From positions 1 through 64,000 of the forward strand of contig NZ_CAKRDI010000016.1 in assembly GCF_934309415.1 (NCBI RefSeq): DNA of 64,000 nt, given 5' to 3'. Position numbers and translations under genes: made by a program. The notes beneath the pieces are model-generated. The model was given only the letters and a program-made list of their open reading frames with translations. It was not told the DNA's origin and made no database searches. Below, one piece after another: positions 7,761-16,382 of the stretch (position 1 is its first letter; every line of letters starts with the position of its first letter). Source of the DNA: an uncultured Mediterraneibacter sp. (GTDB lineage Bacteria; Bacillota; Clostridia; Lachnospirales; Lachnospiraceae).

Positions 7761-9830
7761 CTATGCTTCATCTCGCACTACATGCAGCAAAACAATCTCC
7801 TGCGGTTTCAGTCTCATACTGATCCGAAGCGATTTCTCTGTCGCTGCCACTTTCTCCATCCGTCGTTCCGGCTGAGTAATCTCACGTAAATACTTTATAT
7901 CATCATTTGCAAGTATCTCTGCATACTGGAATTTTCCCCATTCATCCAGAATACTTCCTTTTTCCTGGCAGATCCGGTTTGATACGATTGTATACTGCCC
8001 CTCATCTACATTTTTTAATATCAGATCTGCCGTAATCTCTCCACTGTCTGCAAATATTTCCTTTATTTTGGTCGGAGAATCCACGGATTCATGCTCTATA
8101 AAATATCTGCTGTTATACCATTGATAGTAAAATCCAATGATGTGATACACAGACTTTCCTGCATCTTTTGTGACGATCAGATGCTCATTCTGTACGATCA
8201 GTTCTTCTCCCAGCTGATTCAAAAACTGCAATGCAAAATAAACCGGTTTTCGAATCGTATCTTTTGTCACCAGACCGCTTCCACCATTTGCAATCCGCTT
8301 CGTGTCAAAATAATTACTGACCCAGTCAGACCCCATCCAAAGGCATACCATGTCTGCCAGTGAAAGCATCTGCGTAATCTTTTTTGTTATGTAGGATGCC
8401 CGAAAGCAGGAATCATTCAGGAAATTACGATTGGAAATAGAATTGTTCCACTCTACCACATACAATGGTTTCTTTTCCATCTGCTCTTCTTCCATAATCC
8501 GATGAGCAGCCTCTAATTTCTCACATTCATAATTTTCTGACAAGGTACGGGAATACGTTATCTTCCCATCTTTCTGAATCGCATCATACGGGAACAGTAA
8601 TGCCGTAATAAAATCCGGCTCGCAGGCATGTTCTCTGCTGTATGCAAGATATGACTGCAGAAATTCTGGACTATTCGTAACATCTGAAGGTCCACCTACA
8701 CTGGCATTTGGAAGCAATTTTTTGATAATCTTATACGACAGCTCATAACATTCTTTATAATCGTACTTGCTGTCCATATAATACTGATTTTTTCCCAGAT
8801 GCACAATATCACTGGAGATTTCAAACTTCCACTGCTCTACTTCCTTTACCCCATAGCGTTTCATAATATGACGGATAAAATCTTCCAGCATTGCTCTCCA
8901 TACTTCTTTTGATTGGAACACAATACATTCTTCTTCAAAATACAACGTATTTCCCATAGAGGACAGCGCCGTATCCGGTCTTCTTCCAAGATCCATGAAT
9001 GGTTTCATATGATGAGAGACCATAAAATCCAACGCCAGATCAATCAGATCATAATTGTAATTTCCTGTCGTCTTCCCATCTGTGACCATCATCTTCTTGG
9101 AAAAGATATTCCAGATCCGAATATATGGGAACCCCAGCGTTTCCGTAAGATAGATCGTATGATACTGTAAATTGGCAAGTGTCAGATTATAAATAGAACC
9201 AATATTTACCGCCTGATTCCAGTTCTTCACTAATTTACTTTTTCTTCTTACATTTGCCTCTAATACATTCCCTTCATCCTGTGTATCTGGACTTTTATTT
9301 CTATTGTTGCGAGTTTCAGATGTCATCCCATCCGCTCTTTTATCATCTGTTTCTCTTTGGGATTTCTCCAGCTCTTCTTTTTTTCGCTCCCTGTATTCCA
9401 GCGGAGTGCACTGATAATACTGCCGGAACACACGATTCATTGCAGGAGCATTGGAAAATCCATTGTCTACTGCGATCTTGGTAACTGTTTTGGAAGATGT
9501 AAGTAGTTCTTGCGCCGCAAAATGAATTCGAACATGATTCAGAAATTCTGCAAACTTCATTCCTGTCTGCTTTTGGAAAAGTCTCGACAGCGTGGATGTT
9601 GCCACAAATAATTCTCCTGCCAGTTCTGACAGACTCATATGATTCTGATAATTTCCATTCACATAATTGATTATTTGATTCATACGGATATCATCTGAAT
9701 CAGTCTGTATTTCCCCCTGTGCTGTAATCCATACTGATACAGAACTCTGAATGATATACCTTCGTTCTGATTCGGTATATTTCTTTATTTTATTCTTCTG
9801 ATCATTTCCGATCTGAATCCAATTTTCCAT
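7761..9830 (-). CDS. AraC-type regulator fused to GH39-like domain, no cupin
   Basis: The 689-residue protein starts almost directly with the AraC helix-turn-helix pair (about residues 50-150: MSLSELAGELFVATSTLSRLF, FRQYYQCTPLEYR). A polar linker with EELEKSQRETDDKRAD follows, then a GH39-like TIM barrel and beta-sandwich from about 200 to 689. The GH39 acid/base motif (NEP) is absent: after EQWKFEI comes SSD. The nucleophile segment is kept (YVVEWNNSISNRN). This suggests a sugar-sensing pseudo-enzyme rather than a hydrolase. Unlike the paralogues it lacks the N-terminal cupin. It begins 12 bases after the STAS-like gene. Expected targets are flanking sugar genes, possibly the deglycosidase operon. 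Confidence 0.85.
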   Translation of the reverse strand: MENWIQIGNDQKNKIKKYTESERRYIIQSSVSVWITAQGEIQTDSDDIRMNQIINYVNGNYQNHMSLSELAGELFVATSTLSRLFQKQTGMKFAEFLNHVRIHFAAQELLTSSKTVTKIAVDNGFSNAPAMNRVFRQYYQCTPLEYRERKKEELEKSQRETDDKRADGMTSETRNNRNKSPDTQDEGNVLEANVRRKSKLVKNWNQAVNIGSIYNLTLANLQYHTIYLTETLGFPYIRIWNIFSKKMMVTDGKTTGNYNYDLIDLALDFMVSHHMKPFMDLGRRPDTALSSMGNTLYFEEECIVFQSKEVWRAMLEDFIRHIMKRYGVKEVEQWKFEISSDIVHLGKNQYYMDSKYDYKECYELSYKIIKKLLPNASVGGPSDVTNSPEFLQSYLAYSREHACEPDFITALLFPYDAIQKDGKITYSRTLSENYECEKLEAAHRIMEEEQMEKKPLYVVEWNNSISNRNFLNDSCFRASYITKKITQMLSLADMVCLWMGSDWVSNYFDTKRIANGGSGLVTKDTIRKPVYFALQFLNQLGEELIVQNEHLIVTKDAGKSVYHIIGFYYQWYNSRYFIEHESVDSPTKIKEIFADSGEITADLILKNVDEGQYTIVSNRICQEKGSILDEWGKFQYAEILANDDIKYLREITQPERRMEKVAATEKSLRISMRLKPQEIVLLHVVRDEA

Positions 9831-9842
9831 AATTTACTCCAT

Positions 9843-10106
9843 TTACTGCTTTACATGTTGAATCATCCCCAGCACAGTCTCATTCGCATTCGTAACTTCC
9901 AGCTGAATCTCAGGGTATTTATTCTGAAACACTCTGAATATCTCATCTGCAAATCCCTGCCCCATAAAATCAATTCCACTGCAGTCAAATTCTGCCTGTT
10001 TGAACTGATCTAATCCGTATACAACTTTTCTTGCCTGCGATCTTGCGATTGGTTCTCCATAAGGGCAGACTTTCTTTAATAGTATTACTTTTTTAACTAC
10101 ACACAT
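9843..10106 (-). CDS. STAS-like domain protein (DUF4325 family)
   Basis: This 87-residue protein shows the STAS-like DUF4325 pattern: ARSQARKVVYGLDQFKQAEFD, then GIDFMGQGFADEIFRVFQNKYPEI and NANETVLGMI. The start at ATG 10106 is preferred over 10112 because an AGAGG site lies six bases before it. DUF4325 proteins are often partnered with ATP-binding regulatory proteins. Here the only partner is the cupin-less AraC-GH39 gene 12 bases downstream, so they are probably one operon. A role in signalling is inferred from the fold only. Confidence 0.7.
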   Translation of the reverse strand: MCVVKKVILLKKVCPYGEPIARSQARKVVYGLDQFKQAEFDCSGIDFMGQGFADEIFRVFQNKYPEIQLEVTNANETVLGMIQHVKQ

Positions 10107-10431
10107 GCTCATCCTCTTTCTTTATATTTATTTTGTTTTATATTTAAAGTTATCATATGTGTAACAAAAAAGCAAATTCATTCATATTATCACAAGAAAA
10201 AAGGTGGCACTACGTTACTGTTCACTCCCATGTCAATCACTCTGCTGATTGACATGGAGGATGCACGTTTTGTTTTGAATGTATCTCGCCCATCGCCATA
10301 GGCGATTTTAAATAGCGAGATACATTACTGTTTACAGGTCACCTGTGAACAGTAACTGCACTACCATTAAATTTAATGATAATACACCCCCCTCCACACT
10401 TCAAGACATTATTTTTTAATTGTATTCAAAC
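10107..10431. other. Intergenic region carrying a MITE-like repeat
   Basis: Apart from the upstream leader of the STAS-like gene, this 325-base stretch is occupied by the 10214-10357 inverted-repeat element. The remaining AT-rich DNA holds no supportable coding frame. Confidence 0.7.
10214..10357. mobile_element. MITE-like element with 12-bp terminal inverted repeats
   Basis: GTTACTGTTCAC at 10214-10225 and its exact complement at 10345-10356 bound a 143-base unit. GCACTAC flanks it directly at 10207-10213 and 10358-10364, as a target-site duplication would. Inside are three hairpins: CATGTCAATCA paired with 10246-10256; GTATCTCGC...GCGAGATAC enclosing ATCGCC/GGCGAT; and a near-perfect 16-bp inverted repeat at the right end (about 10324-10356). 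Related copies lie at 42364-42487, 47191-47282 and 52082-52118. It encodes no protein. Confidence 0.8.
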
Positions 10432-11040
10432 CTAGACCTCAATAATCCTCCCCATCTCCGCAGAAGTTCGATGTGAAATAGAAATCACGGTCCTGTTTTC
10501 TGCCACTCGTTTCAGTGCATGCAGCACAGCTTTTTCTGTCTCTGCATCCAGATTGGCTGTAATTTCGTCAAGCAGAAGCATGGACGGTTCCGCCACTGCT
10601 GCCCTTGCGATCGACAAGAGCTGCCACTGCCCCTGTGAAAATAATTCTGAAGTACATAGAGTTTCAAATCCCTGTTCCAGCTCCTGTATTGCTTCACTTA
10701 GTCCTGTAAGCTTTGCAACTGCCTGTACCTGCTCTTCCGAAATCGAATCATCATATAATGTAATCTGGTCTCTTACCGTTCCGGAAAACATATGAAATAT
10801 ACGAAAATCTACATGATTCAGGACAACCTGTTCATCGTATCCGAATGTAACATTTCTGAATTCCACACATGGAGTTTCTTCTATAACATCATCTGTTTCT
10901 TCTGTCATAATCTGCTGTTTATTGCTTTCAGTTTCAGTTGTGTGAGTAACATTATTGGTATTCTTTGAAGCTCCGATTTTTACAATTATTATAATTACAA
11001 ATAGTACAATTACTAATATGGAAACTATCTTTTTCCTCAT
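10432..11040 (-). pseudogene. Chimeric ABC-transporter ATPase remnant lacking Walker A
   Basis: Residues 1-25 are a membrane anchor (MRKKIVSILVIVLFVIIIIV) followed by a Thr/Glu-rich stretch of a secreted protein. At about residue 58 the sequence changes to an ABC exporter ATPase (VEFRNVTFGYDEQ). It then jumps from VDFRI to FHMFSGTVRDQ, skipping Walker A and most of the Q-loop region (about 50 residues). Signature (FSQGQWQLLSIARA), Walker B (MLLLDEITANLD) and H-loop (ISISHR) remain. Both joins keep the frame, yet ATP binding is impossible without Walker A. It lies 27 bases after the acetyltransferase gene. Confidence 0.8.
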
Positions 11041-11067
11041 AACAAGGGTTCTCCTATTCTGCCAATA

Positions 11068-11640
11068 TTATAAAACATCATTCTCAATATCTCTGATTTT
11101 CTTAGCCGGAACACCGCCTATCACGCAGTTATCCGGCACATTTTTTGTTACCACTGCTCCGGCGGCAATGACCACGTTATTGCCAACTGTCACTCCCGGA
11201 AGAATAGTCACATTTCCGCCAATCCATACATCATTTCCAATCGTAACCGGTTTTCCTATTCCCAGATGCTCTCTACGTCCTTTGGGAGTGATTGGATGGT
11301 TTACAGTCGTAATCAGAGTATTGGGGCCGATCATCACATAGTCGCCAATATGCACCGGCATGATATCAAGAATTGTGACATTGTAATTTGCAAGGAACTG
11401 ATCCCCTACATGAATATTTTTGCCGCTGTCACACATGAATCCGGGACACAGACACACATCACTGCCTACCGAACCAAAATATTTTTTTATCAATACAGCC
11501 TGTTCATCCTCTGTCGCATCTGCATCCTGCATTCTGCGAAGTTCCCGGCAGAATTTGATTGCATTCAGTTTTCTGCCATTTACTCCGACATCCCAGAAAT
11601 CATAATAAAGTCCTGCGTCTAATTTTTCTTCTTCTGTCAT
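11068..11640 (-). CDS. Maltose/galactoside O-acetyltransferase-like hexapeptide protein
   Basis: This 190-residue protein has the Mac domain at the N-terminus (EKLDAGLYYDFWD, RELRRMQDAD) and a left-handed beta-helix of hexapeptide repeats (VHIGDYVMIGP, VTIGNDVWIGGNVTILPGV, NVVIAAGAVVTKNVPDN, IGGVPAKKI). The catalytic His is in TTVNHPIT. It transfers acetyl from acetyl-CoA to a sugar hydroxyl in the cytoplasm. AGGAGG precedes ATG 11640. It is the second gene after the MATE pump, 33 bases apart, and probably co-transcribed. Confidence 0.9.
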   Translation of the reverse strand: MTEEEKLDAGLYYDFWDVGVNGRKLNAIKFCRELRRMQDADATEDEQAVLIKKYFGSVGSDVCLCPGFMCDSGKNIHVGDQFLANYNVTILDIMPVHIGDYVMIGPNTLITTVNHPITPKGRREHLGIGKPVTIGNDVWIGGNVTILPGVTVGNNVVIAAGAVVTKNVPDNCVIGGVPAKKIRDIENDVL

Positions 11641-11673
11641 AATAAGCCTCCTGATATTTTTAATACTTTTCTA

Positions 11674-13017
11674 TTATATTTTTGAAATTTGTTTGATTTT
11701 TTGCACAAATCCTGCTAATACAATCGGTACACATACAATCCATGTAAGCGGCTCTGTCAGGCAGATTCCCAAATATCCGATCATCTGCGAAAGCAGGAAA
11801 GCTCCGGCAAACTTTCCTATTAATTCTACTACGCTTGCAATTATAGGAAGTTTCTTGTTTCCCAATGCCTGAAGACTGTTTCTCATAATAAGGAGTATGT
11901 TCAGCACCGCATAAAACGGAACATTCCAATATAAATATTTCATAGATATTCCGATAACTGCTGCGTCTGTAGAGCCGGTAAGTGCATAAATCAGTTTCTG
12001 ACCGGCAATCAGTACAACCATCAGTACAAGAATACTCCAAGCAGTTCCAAGAAAAATACTGGCTGAAATACCTTGTTTTATACGCTCTTTTTTTCTGGCA
12101 CCATAATTCTGGCTGACAAAGGTCGCCGCAGATGTACATATCGTGCCAAGGGGAAGCATACACAGATCATGAAATTTTCTTGCCGCTGTATGTCCTGTAA
12201 TCGTTGCTGTGCCGAATGAATTAATACTTCCCTGCAATACAACTGTACCAATATTTGTCAGAACCAGCATCATAGCCATGGAAAATCCCGTAGTTAAAAG
12301 TTCAAATAATATCGTCCAGTCGATGGTAAATTTACGAATATTTATATGCAACAATGGACAGGATTTTGCTATATATAGCAACAGAAAAAATACAGAAAAT
12401 CCTTGTGCTATTACTGTTGCAAAGGCTGCACCCCTTACTCCCATATGAAGTGTTTTTATAAAGAAGATATCAAGTATCACATTTACGACAGATGCGATAA
12501 TCAGTGCATACAGTGGAATATAGCTGTTCCCAATTGCCCGAAGCATTGAGGACAGTAGATTGTATGCAAAAGTAACACAGCAAAACAGCATGATAACTGA
12601 AATATAGCTCTGAGATAAATCTAAAATGTCAGCTGGTGTATGCAACAAATGCAGTAATGGTTTTAAAAATAGTATTGAGGAAATTGTCAGAATAATGGTT
12701 GTTATAAAAGACAGAATAATTGAAAAACACACAGATTTCTGAAAATTGTCCTGTTTATTTCCACCAAAATATCTTGCAATTATTATGCAAAAACCATTTG
12801 ACATACCATTGATAAATCCGATTACCAGACTGTAAATAGATGATGTTGCTCCAACCGCTGCCAACGCACGATCACCTAAAATATGTCCGATCACAGCCAC
12901 ATCTACAACATTATAAAACTGTTGAAACAGGTTGCTGATAAAAATAGGAATTGTGAACACCAGAAGTACCCGTACTACATTCCCTTCTGTCATGTCCAGA
13001 GTCATTTTTTTGTTCAT
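11674..13017 (-). CDS. MATE family efflux transporter
   Basis: This 447-residue membrane protein with about 12 helices has MATE features: GNVVRVLLVFTIPIFISNLFQQFYNVVD at the start of the first bundle, and the matching second-bundle NSFGTATITGHTAARKF and FVSQNYGARKKERIKQG. MATE proteins export cationic drugs or metabolites using Na+ or H+. GAGGAAAA precedes ATG 13017. It is divergent from the AraC gene at 13247, which is the probable regulator. Substrate unknown. Confidence 0.9.
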   Translation of the reverse strand: MNKKMTLDMTEGNVVRVLLVFTIPIFISNLFQQFYNVVDVAVIGHILGDRALAAVGATSSIYSLVIGFINGMSNGFCIIIARYFGGNKQDNFQKSVCFSIILSFITTIILTISSILFLKPLLHLLHTPADILDLSQSYISVIMLFCCVTFAYNLLSSMLRAIGNSYIPLYALIIASVVNVILDIFFIKTLHMGVRGAAFATVIAQGFSVFFLLLYIAKSCPLLHINIRKFTIDWTILFELLTTGFSMAMMLVLTNIGTVVLQGSINSFGTATITGHTAARKFHDLCMLPLGTICTSAATFVSQNYGARKKERIKQGISASIFLGTAWSILVLMVVLIAGQKLIYALTGSTDAAVIGISMKYLYWNVPFYAVLNILLIMRNSLQALGNKKLPIIASVVELIGKFAGAFLLSQMIGYLGICLTEPLTWIVCVPIVLAGFVQKIKQISKI

Positions 13018-13038
13018 ATCTGTTTTCCTCTAAATGTA

Positions 13039-13104
13039 AAGCGGGTATTCGCAATCCGCTTGCACTACTTGCTCATGAACGCAGTCGCCTTGCGACCTGC
13101 GTTC
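13039..13104. repeat. Structured dispersed repeat (partial copy)
   Basis: Hairpin AAGCGG.../...CCGCTT (13039-13061) is followed by ACTTGCTCAT and a second hairpin, GAACGCAG...CTGCGTTC (13077-13104). The first ~40 bases match, in reverse orientation, the right part of the structure at 43832-43869. It lies in the shared promoter region of the MATE and AraC genes. Confidence 0.6.
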
Positions 13105-13246
13105 AAATGGTATCTTAATCTCAATTTACAATTTTATTTTAAAGAGAATTCGTCTGCCAGTCACTATCATTTCTTAATAATTGTGGTGGCATTTTCTAAT
13201 ATCACAATATATAATTAAGACAGATTATACCAAAGGAGGCCTGCTT

Positions 13247-14200
13247 ATGCGTAACAAATATATTGATCTCGCTATTAATAAACTTGGAATTGCTTTTGAT
13301 TCTCTTGACCTGACCTTTCATCAGATGAATACCGGTGTGCCCGGAGATGTCACCTCCTACTGGCCCGGTCCGAATGATGAGGATGTACTGATATGCGTTT
13401 TTAAGGGAAAACAAATACGGGAACCATTCCACAGACAGGATTTTTTCTTTATCAACTATGCATACAAAAACAGCTATCAAGCTTTATCCGAAAAATATAA
13501 TAATCTGATCACAATAAACGAGGATGAATGTTATATCGGACAGCCTTACAGCGGCTATGCTCTGCGTGCTGACAGTAACGAGGATGTGGTGATTATTGGT
13601 GTGCTCATCCGCAAGGATTCCTTTTTCCGGGAATACCTGCCAACGGTATATACGGATTCTGCTCTTTTCCGTTTCTTTGTCGAACCACAGACCAATAAAT
13701 TTTCGGACGAATATATCCATCTGCCTGTTACAAAAGATCATGCCATCCGCACGATCCTTGAGCTTATGGTAGTGGAATACGCTGACAGGCAGGAGGATAC
13801 CCAGCGCATATTGAAATCCATGCTCCAGACACTTTTGCTTGAAATTGCAAGAAGATACCGGATAGAAAAAAGCGGAACAGATACAAAGACTCTGGCAGAG
13901 CAGATTATAGACTATATGGGAGATCATTCGGATGTTGTCACATTAAAAGACATTGCAGCACATTTTTCCTATCATCCAAACTATATTTCCACACTTCTCC
14001 ACAAAGAAACCGGCAGGAAATTCACAGAAATCCTACTTGAGAAAAGAATGGAACGTGCAGTTCTTCTGATGAAAAATACATCCCTTTCACTTGAGGAAAT
14101 CTCCGTACTTCTTGGTTACAGTAACCACAGTAACTTTTATAAAGCATTCAGAGAATATTATGGAATGACTCCCAGAGAGTATCTGAAATCTATGTCATAA
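13247..14200 (+). CDS. AraC-family regulator
   Basis: A 317-residue one-component regulator. An N-terminal sensor of about 200 residues is followed by two helix-turn-helix motifs at about 225-312 (VTLKDIAAHFSYHPNYISTLLHKETG, LSLEEISVLLGYSNHSNFYKAFREYYGMTPREY). The start at 13247 is set by CAAAGGAGG at 13231-13239; the frame open from 13181 has no such site. Divergent placement suggests it controls the MATE/acetyltransferase operon. The effector is unknown. Confidence 0.9.
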   Translation: MRNKYIDLAINKLGIAFDSLDLTFHQMNTGVPGDVTSYWPGPNDEDVLICVFKGKQIREPFHRQDFFFINYAYKNSYQALSEKYNNLITINEDECYIGQPYSGYALRADSNEDVVIIGVLIRKDSFFREYLPTVYTDSALFRFFVEPQTNKFSDEYIHLPVTKDHAIRTILELMVVEYADRQEDTQRILKSMLQTLLLEIARRYRIEKSGTDTKTLAEQIIDYMGDHSDVVTLKDIAAHFSYHPNYISTLLHKETGRKFTEILLEKRMERAVLLMKNTSLSLEEISVLLGYSNHSNFYKAFREYYGMTPREYLKSMS

Positions 14201-14413
14201 TGTTCTATCTTGAAAATATATATTAGAAATTGCCACTATATTTATCAACATATAATAGTGACCTCTCTGCCAAGATAATTATATAATTACTTCAGATTCA
14301 GAGAGATTCTGAAAAAACAATTAGATACTGCTGGTGTCGAACATGTATTGTTTGCTGCCTTTATCTGATGATGACTATCTTACAATTTTTGAAAACGCAT
14401 GGAGGTAAAATCA

Positions 14414-14905
14414 ATGAAAAAATTAGTATCGAATGCTGTACTTTGTGTCCAGCCACTCCCACAGACAATCGTTTCCTGCAGGGACAAAGACGGCAAAAAC
14501 AACGCCTTAGTAGTTGGCTTTGTTGCCAATGTAAGCCTTGATCCGGTTATGGTTATGGTCGGTATCACACCTGCAAGATATTCCCATCACATGGTAAAGG
14601 AATCCGGCTGTTTTGTAATCAATTTCCCGAAGAAGAGCTATAAGAAAGAATACGGTTATCTTGGTTCAGCTTCTGGAAGAGATGAAGATAAATTTGCAAA
14701 AGCCGATATTAAATGGGAAGATGCAACTTATGTAGATGCCCCTATCCTTACAGACTGCCCGGTAAGCATTGAATGCAGTGTTGTGGACAGTACAATGCCA
14801 GGTACACATGAATTGTTCATCGGAAAGGTTGAAGCTATTCATGTAGATGAAGAATATCTTGATGCTAATGGCAATATTCTTTGGGATAAAATGGATTTGA
14901 TGTAA
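14414..14905 (+). CDS. Flavin reductase-like FMN-binding protein (flavoredoxin type)
   Basis: A 163-residue flavin_reduct domain: NALVVGFVANVSLDPVMVMVGITPARYSHH, then SGCFVINFPKKS and an ECSVVDSTMPGTHELFIGKVEA segment. Such proteins bind FMN and act in NAD(P)H- or ferredoxin-linked reduction. GGAGG at 14401-14405 places the start at ATG 14414. A strong terminator follows, so it is probably a single-gene unit. Confidence 0.85.
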   Translation: MKKLVSNAVLCVQPLPQTIVSCRDKDGKNNALVVGFVANVSLDPVMVMVGITPARYSHHMVKESGCFVINFPKKSYKKEYGYLGSASGRDEDKFAKADIKWEDATYVDAPILTDCPVSIECSVVDSTMPGTHELFIGKVEAIHVDEEYLDANGNILWDKMDLM

Positions 14906-14924
14906 AACATATTATTTTCTTATA

Positions 14925-14965
14925 AAACGGACAGCGTCATCTTTAGCTGTCCGTTTCCATTTTTA
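14925..14965 (+). terminator. Terminator of flavin reductase gene
   Basis: Arms 14925-14935 (AAACGGACAGC) and 14946-14956 form a perfect 11-bp stem, followed by CCATTTTTAT. It starts 20 bases after the stop. Confidence 0.85.
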
Positions 14966-15030
14966 TATCATTTGTTTTTCCAGTAAACAATAAATAAAAC
15001 TTTGTACAGCATACTATATTTTTCCATGCA

Positions 15031-15744
15031 ATGGGTGTGACAGGTGAAAGCAATTACAGAATTGCAAAATATCTGAAAAAGAACTATTTCTGCGTGATGC
15101 CCACTTCAACAGTCTATTGTTCCTCTCAGAAATATATCAGTAAGCAAGAGGAAATCCGACAGATTGAAGAGTATCTTCATAAAGAAGGCATAGAAAAAAT
15201 AGCACTTGTAGTTGCTTCATCAATCGGAGCTGATTTAGGATTAACGTTCCTCTCTCAAACAAAGTTCCCAATCGAACATGTTTTTTTTGATGGCGGACAG
15301 TTCGCACAGATTCCAAAATTAACAAGAAAAATAATGGTTCCGTTCTTATACCTGGCAATCAAAAGTCTTTACTGGACAAAAGGTGCGACCTTGGGGAAAA
15401 TTATGTGGTGCAGTGAAAATAGTATAAAACCATATTTTATTCAGGCAGGCAAAAATCTGCGTTATAAAAACCTGTATCTGCAAATGATGGACAGTCTGGA
15501 AGACAGAGATTTTCCTGAATTATCTAAAAAAATTCAGAAATCCATTTTCTTTGAGTTCGGAAGTATAGAAGAACATTATAAATATCAGGATGCAGTAAGA
15601 AATGCATATCCTTACAGCAATTTCCCGGTATTCGAAAATAATAACCATATGCAGATGCAGATCCTTAATCCTGAAGATTTTGCAGAAATGCTGGATTTGA
15701 TTATCTGTACAGGGGAAATAAAAAACTCTCCTGTATCCAACTAA
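15031..15744 (+). CDS. Alpha/beta-hydrolase, apparently N-terminally truncated
   Basis: The 237-residue frame resembles small alpha/beta hydrolases: GVTGESNYRIAKYL near the oxyanion loop, a VVASSIGADLGL nucleophile-elbow region, and a C-terminal NNHMQMQIL segment around the expected catalytic His. The frame is open upstream to 14998 and would read TIFFHA before MGVTG, like the usual FFHGMG strand-loop. No ATG, GTG or TTG with a ribosome site precedes it. The true N-terminus (20-25 residues) seems missing, so it may be a pseudogene. The substrate is unknown. Confidence 0.5.
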   Translation: MGVTGESNYRIAKYLKKNYFCVMPTSTVYCSSQKYISKQEEIRQIEEYLHKEGIEKIALVVASSIGADLGLTFLSQTKFPIEHVFFDGGQFAQIPKLTRKIMVPFLYLAIKSLYWTKGATLGKIMWCSENSIKPYFIQAGKNLRYKNLYLQMMDSLEDRDFPELSKKIQKSIFFEFGSIEEHYKYQDAVRNAYPYSNFPVFENNNHMQMQILNPEDFAEMLDLIICTGEIKNSPVSN

Positions 15745-15789
15745 CGGGGGCTTCATTGCCTCCGTCAACTCATTAGAATAAATTACCTG

Positions 15790-16035
15790 TTACTGTTTTT
15801 TAGTAATCGTCGTTGCAATCTGTGCCACAGAAAGTGCAATAATTACAGCATATACTACATGCATATACATTCCTGTGGATTTCCATTCCATCAGAGCAAT
15901 CAAAATCCATAAAACTAACTGTACACTCAACATTGCAAGTCTTACTTTGTAATCACCCTTTTTCTTGTTCATCAAAAATAATAATACAATATAGCTCAAC
16001 AGAACAATGAGCAATAAAATAATTGAAGCATTCAT
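15790..16035 (-). CDS. Small three-helix membrane protein
   Basis: This 81-residue protein has three hydrophobic segments (NASIILLLIVLLSYIVLLFL, AMLSVQLVLWILIALM, VVYAVIIALSVAQIAT) separated by short basic loops. GGAGAG lies just before ATG 16035. Proteins of this type often sit directly after a small XRE repressor gene. Remnants of such a regulator are found immediately upstream at 16067-16135. I recognise no named family. Confidence 0.6.
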   Translation of the reverse strand: MNASIILLLIVLLSYIVLLFLMNKKKGDYKVRLAMLSVQLVLWILIALMEWKSTGMYMHVVYAVIIALSVAQIATTITKKQ

Positions 16036-16066
16036 CACAGACTCTCCTTCTTCATTTGTAAATAGA

Positions 16067-16135
16067 TTATATCTGAAGCAAATCTTCCGGTTTACATCCC
16101 AGCACACGTCCTAATTTAACGACATCAATTGCTTT
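16067..16135 (-). pseudogene. Remnant of small XRE-family repressor (C-terminus)
   Basis: The minus strand here reads KAIDVVKLGRVLGCKPEDLLQI and stop, the typical C-terminal end of 65-75-residue XRE repressors. Upstream sequence does not continue the helix-turn-helix, so only the last ~23 codons survive. It lies 32 bases before the start of the small membrane protein, matching the regulator/membrane-protein arrangement seen intact at 38237-39242. Confidence 0.55.
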
Positions 16136-16303
16136 CGTATGATTTATGTTGCTCTATTATGTTTTCGGAGCCATGATATAATCTTACAGACATTTGCCAC
16201 CTCTTTGCATGATTTTTCAATTATTAGTAACACGTTTTGTACTAAATTTTCGGTGTATATATTATATCGCTATAGTAATAGTTTTTCAAGGCACAAAAAA
16301 TCA

Positions 16304-16374
16304 AAGCGTGTCCAAAACAACTCTGTGAAATCTATAACTTACATTTCACAGAAATCATTTTCAAACACGCTCTG
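16304..16374 (-). terminator. Terminator of GH35/42-like gene, built from a dispersed repeat
   Basis: Ends AGCGTGT (about 16309) and ACACGCT (to 16371) pair, as do CTGTGAAAT and ATTTCACAG inside. On the minus strand the stem is followed by TTTGATTTTTTG. The minus-strand arm GAGCGTGTTTGAAAA resembles the CTAGAGCGTGTC repeat family at 38109, 42635 and 48914. Confidence 0.65.
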
Positions 16375-16382
16375 TCATTATT

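Noticed and set aside
7444..7875. Plus-strand 143-codon frame
   Set aside because: It crosses the terminator at 7498-7546 and the antisense of the AraC-GH39 C-terminus; no ribosome site.
14282..14370. Short plus-strand segment FRFREILKKQLDTAGVEHVLFAAF resembling an esterase tail
   Set aside because: Too short and similarity too weak to support a gene or pseudogene call.
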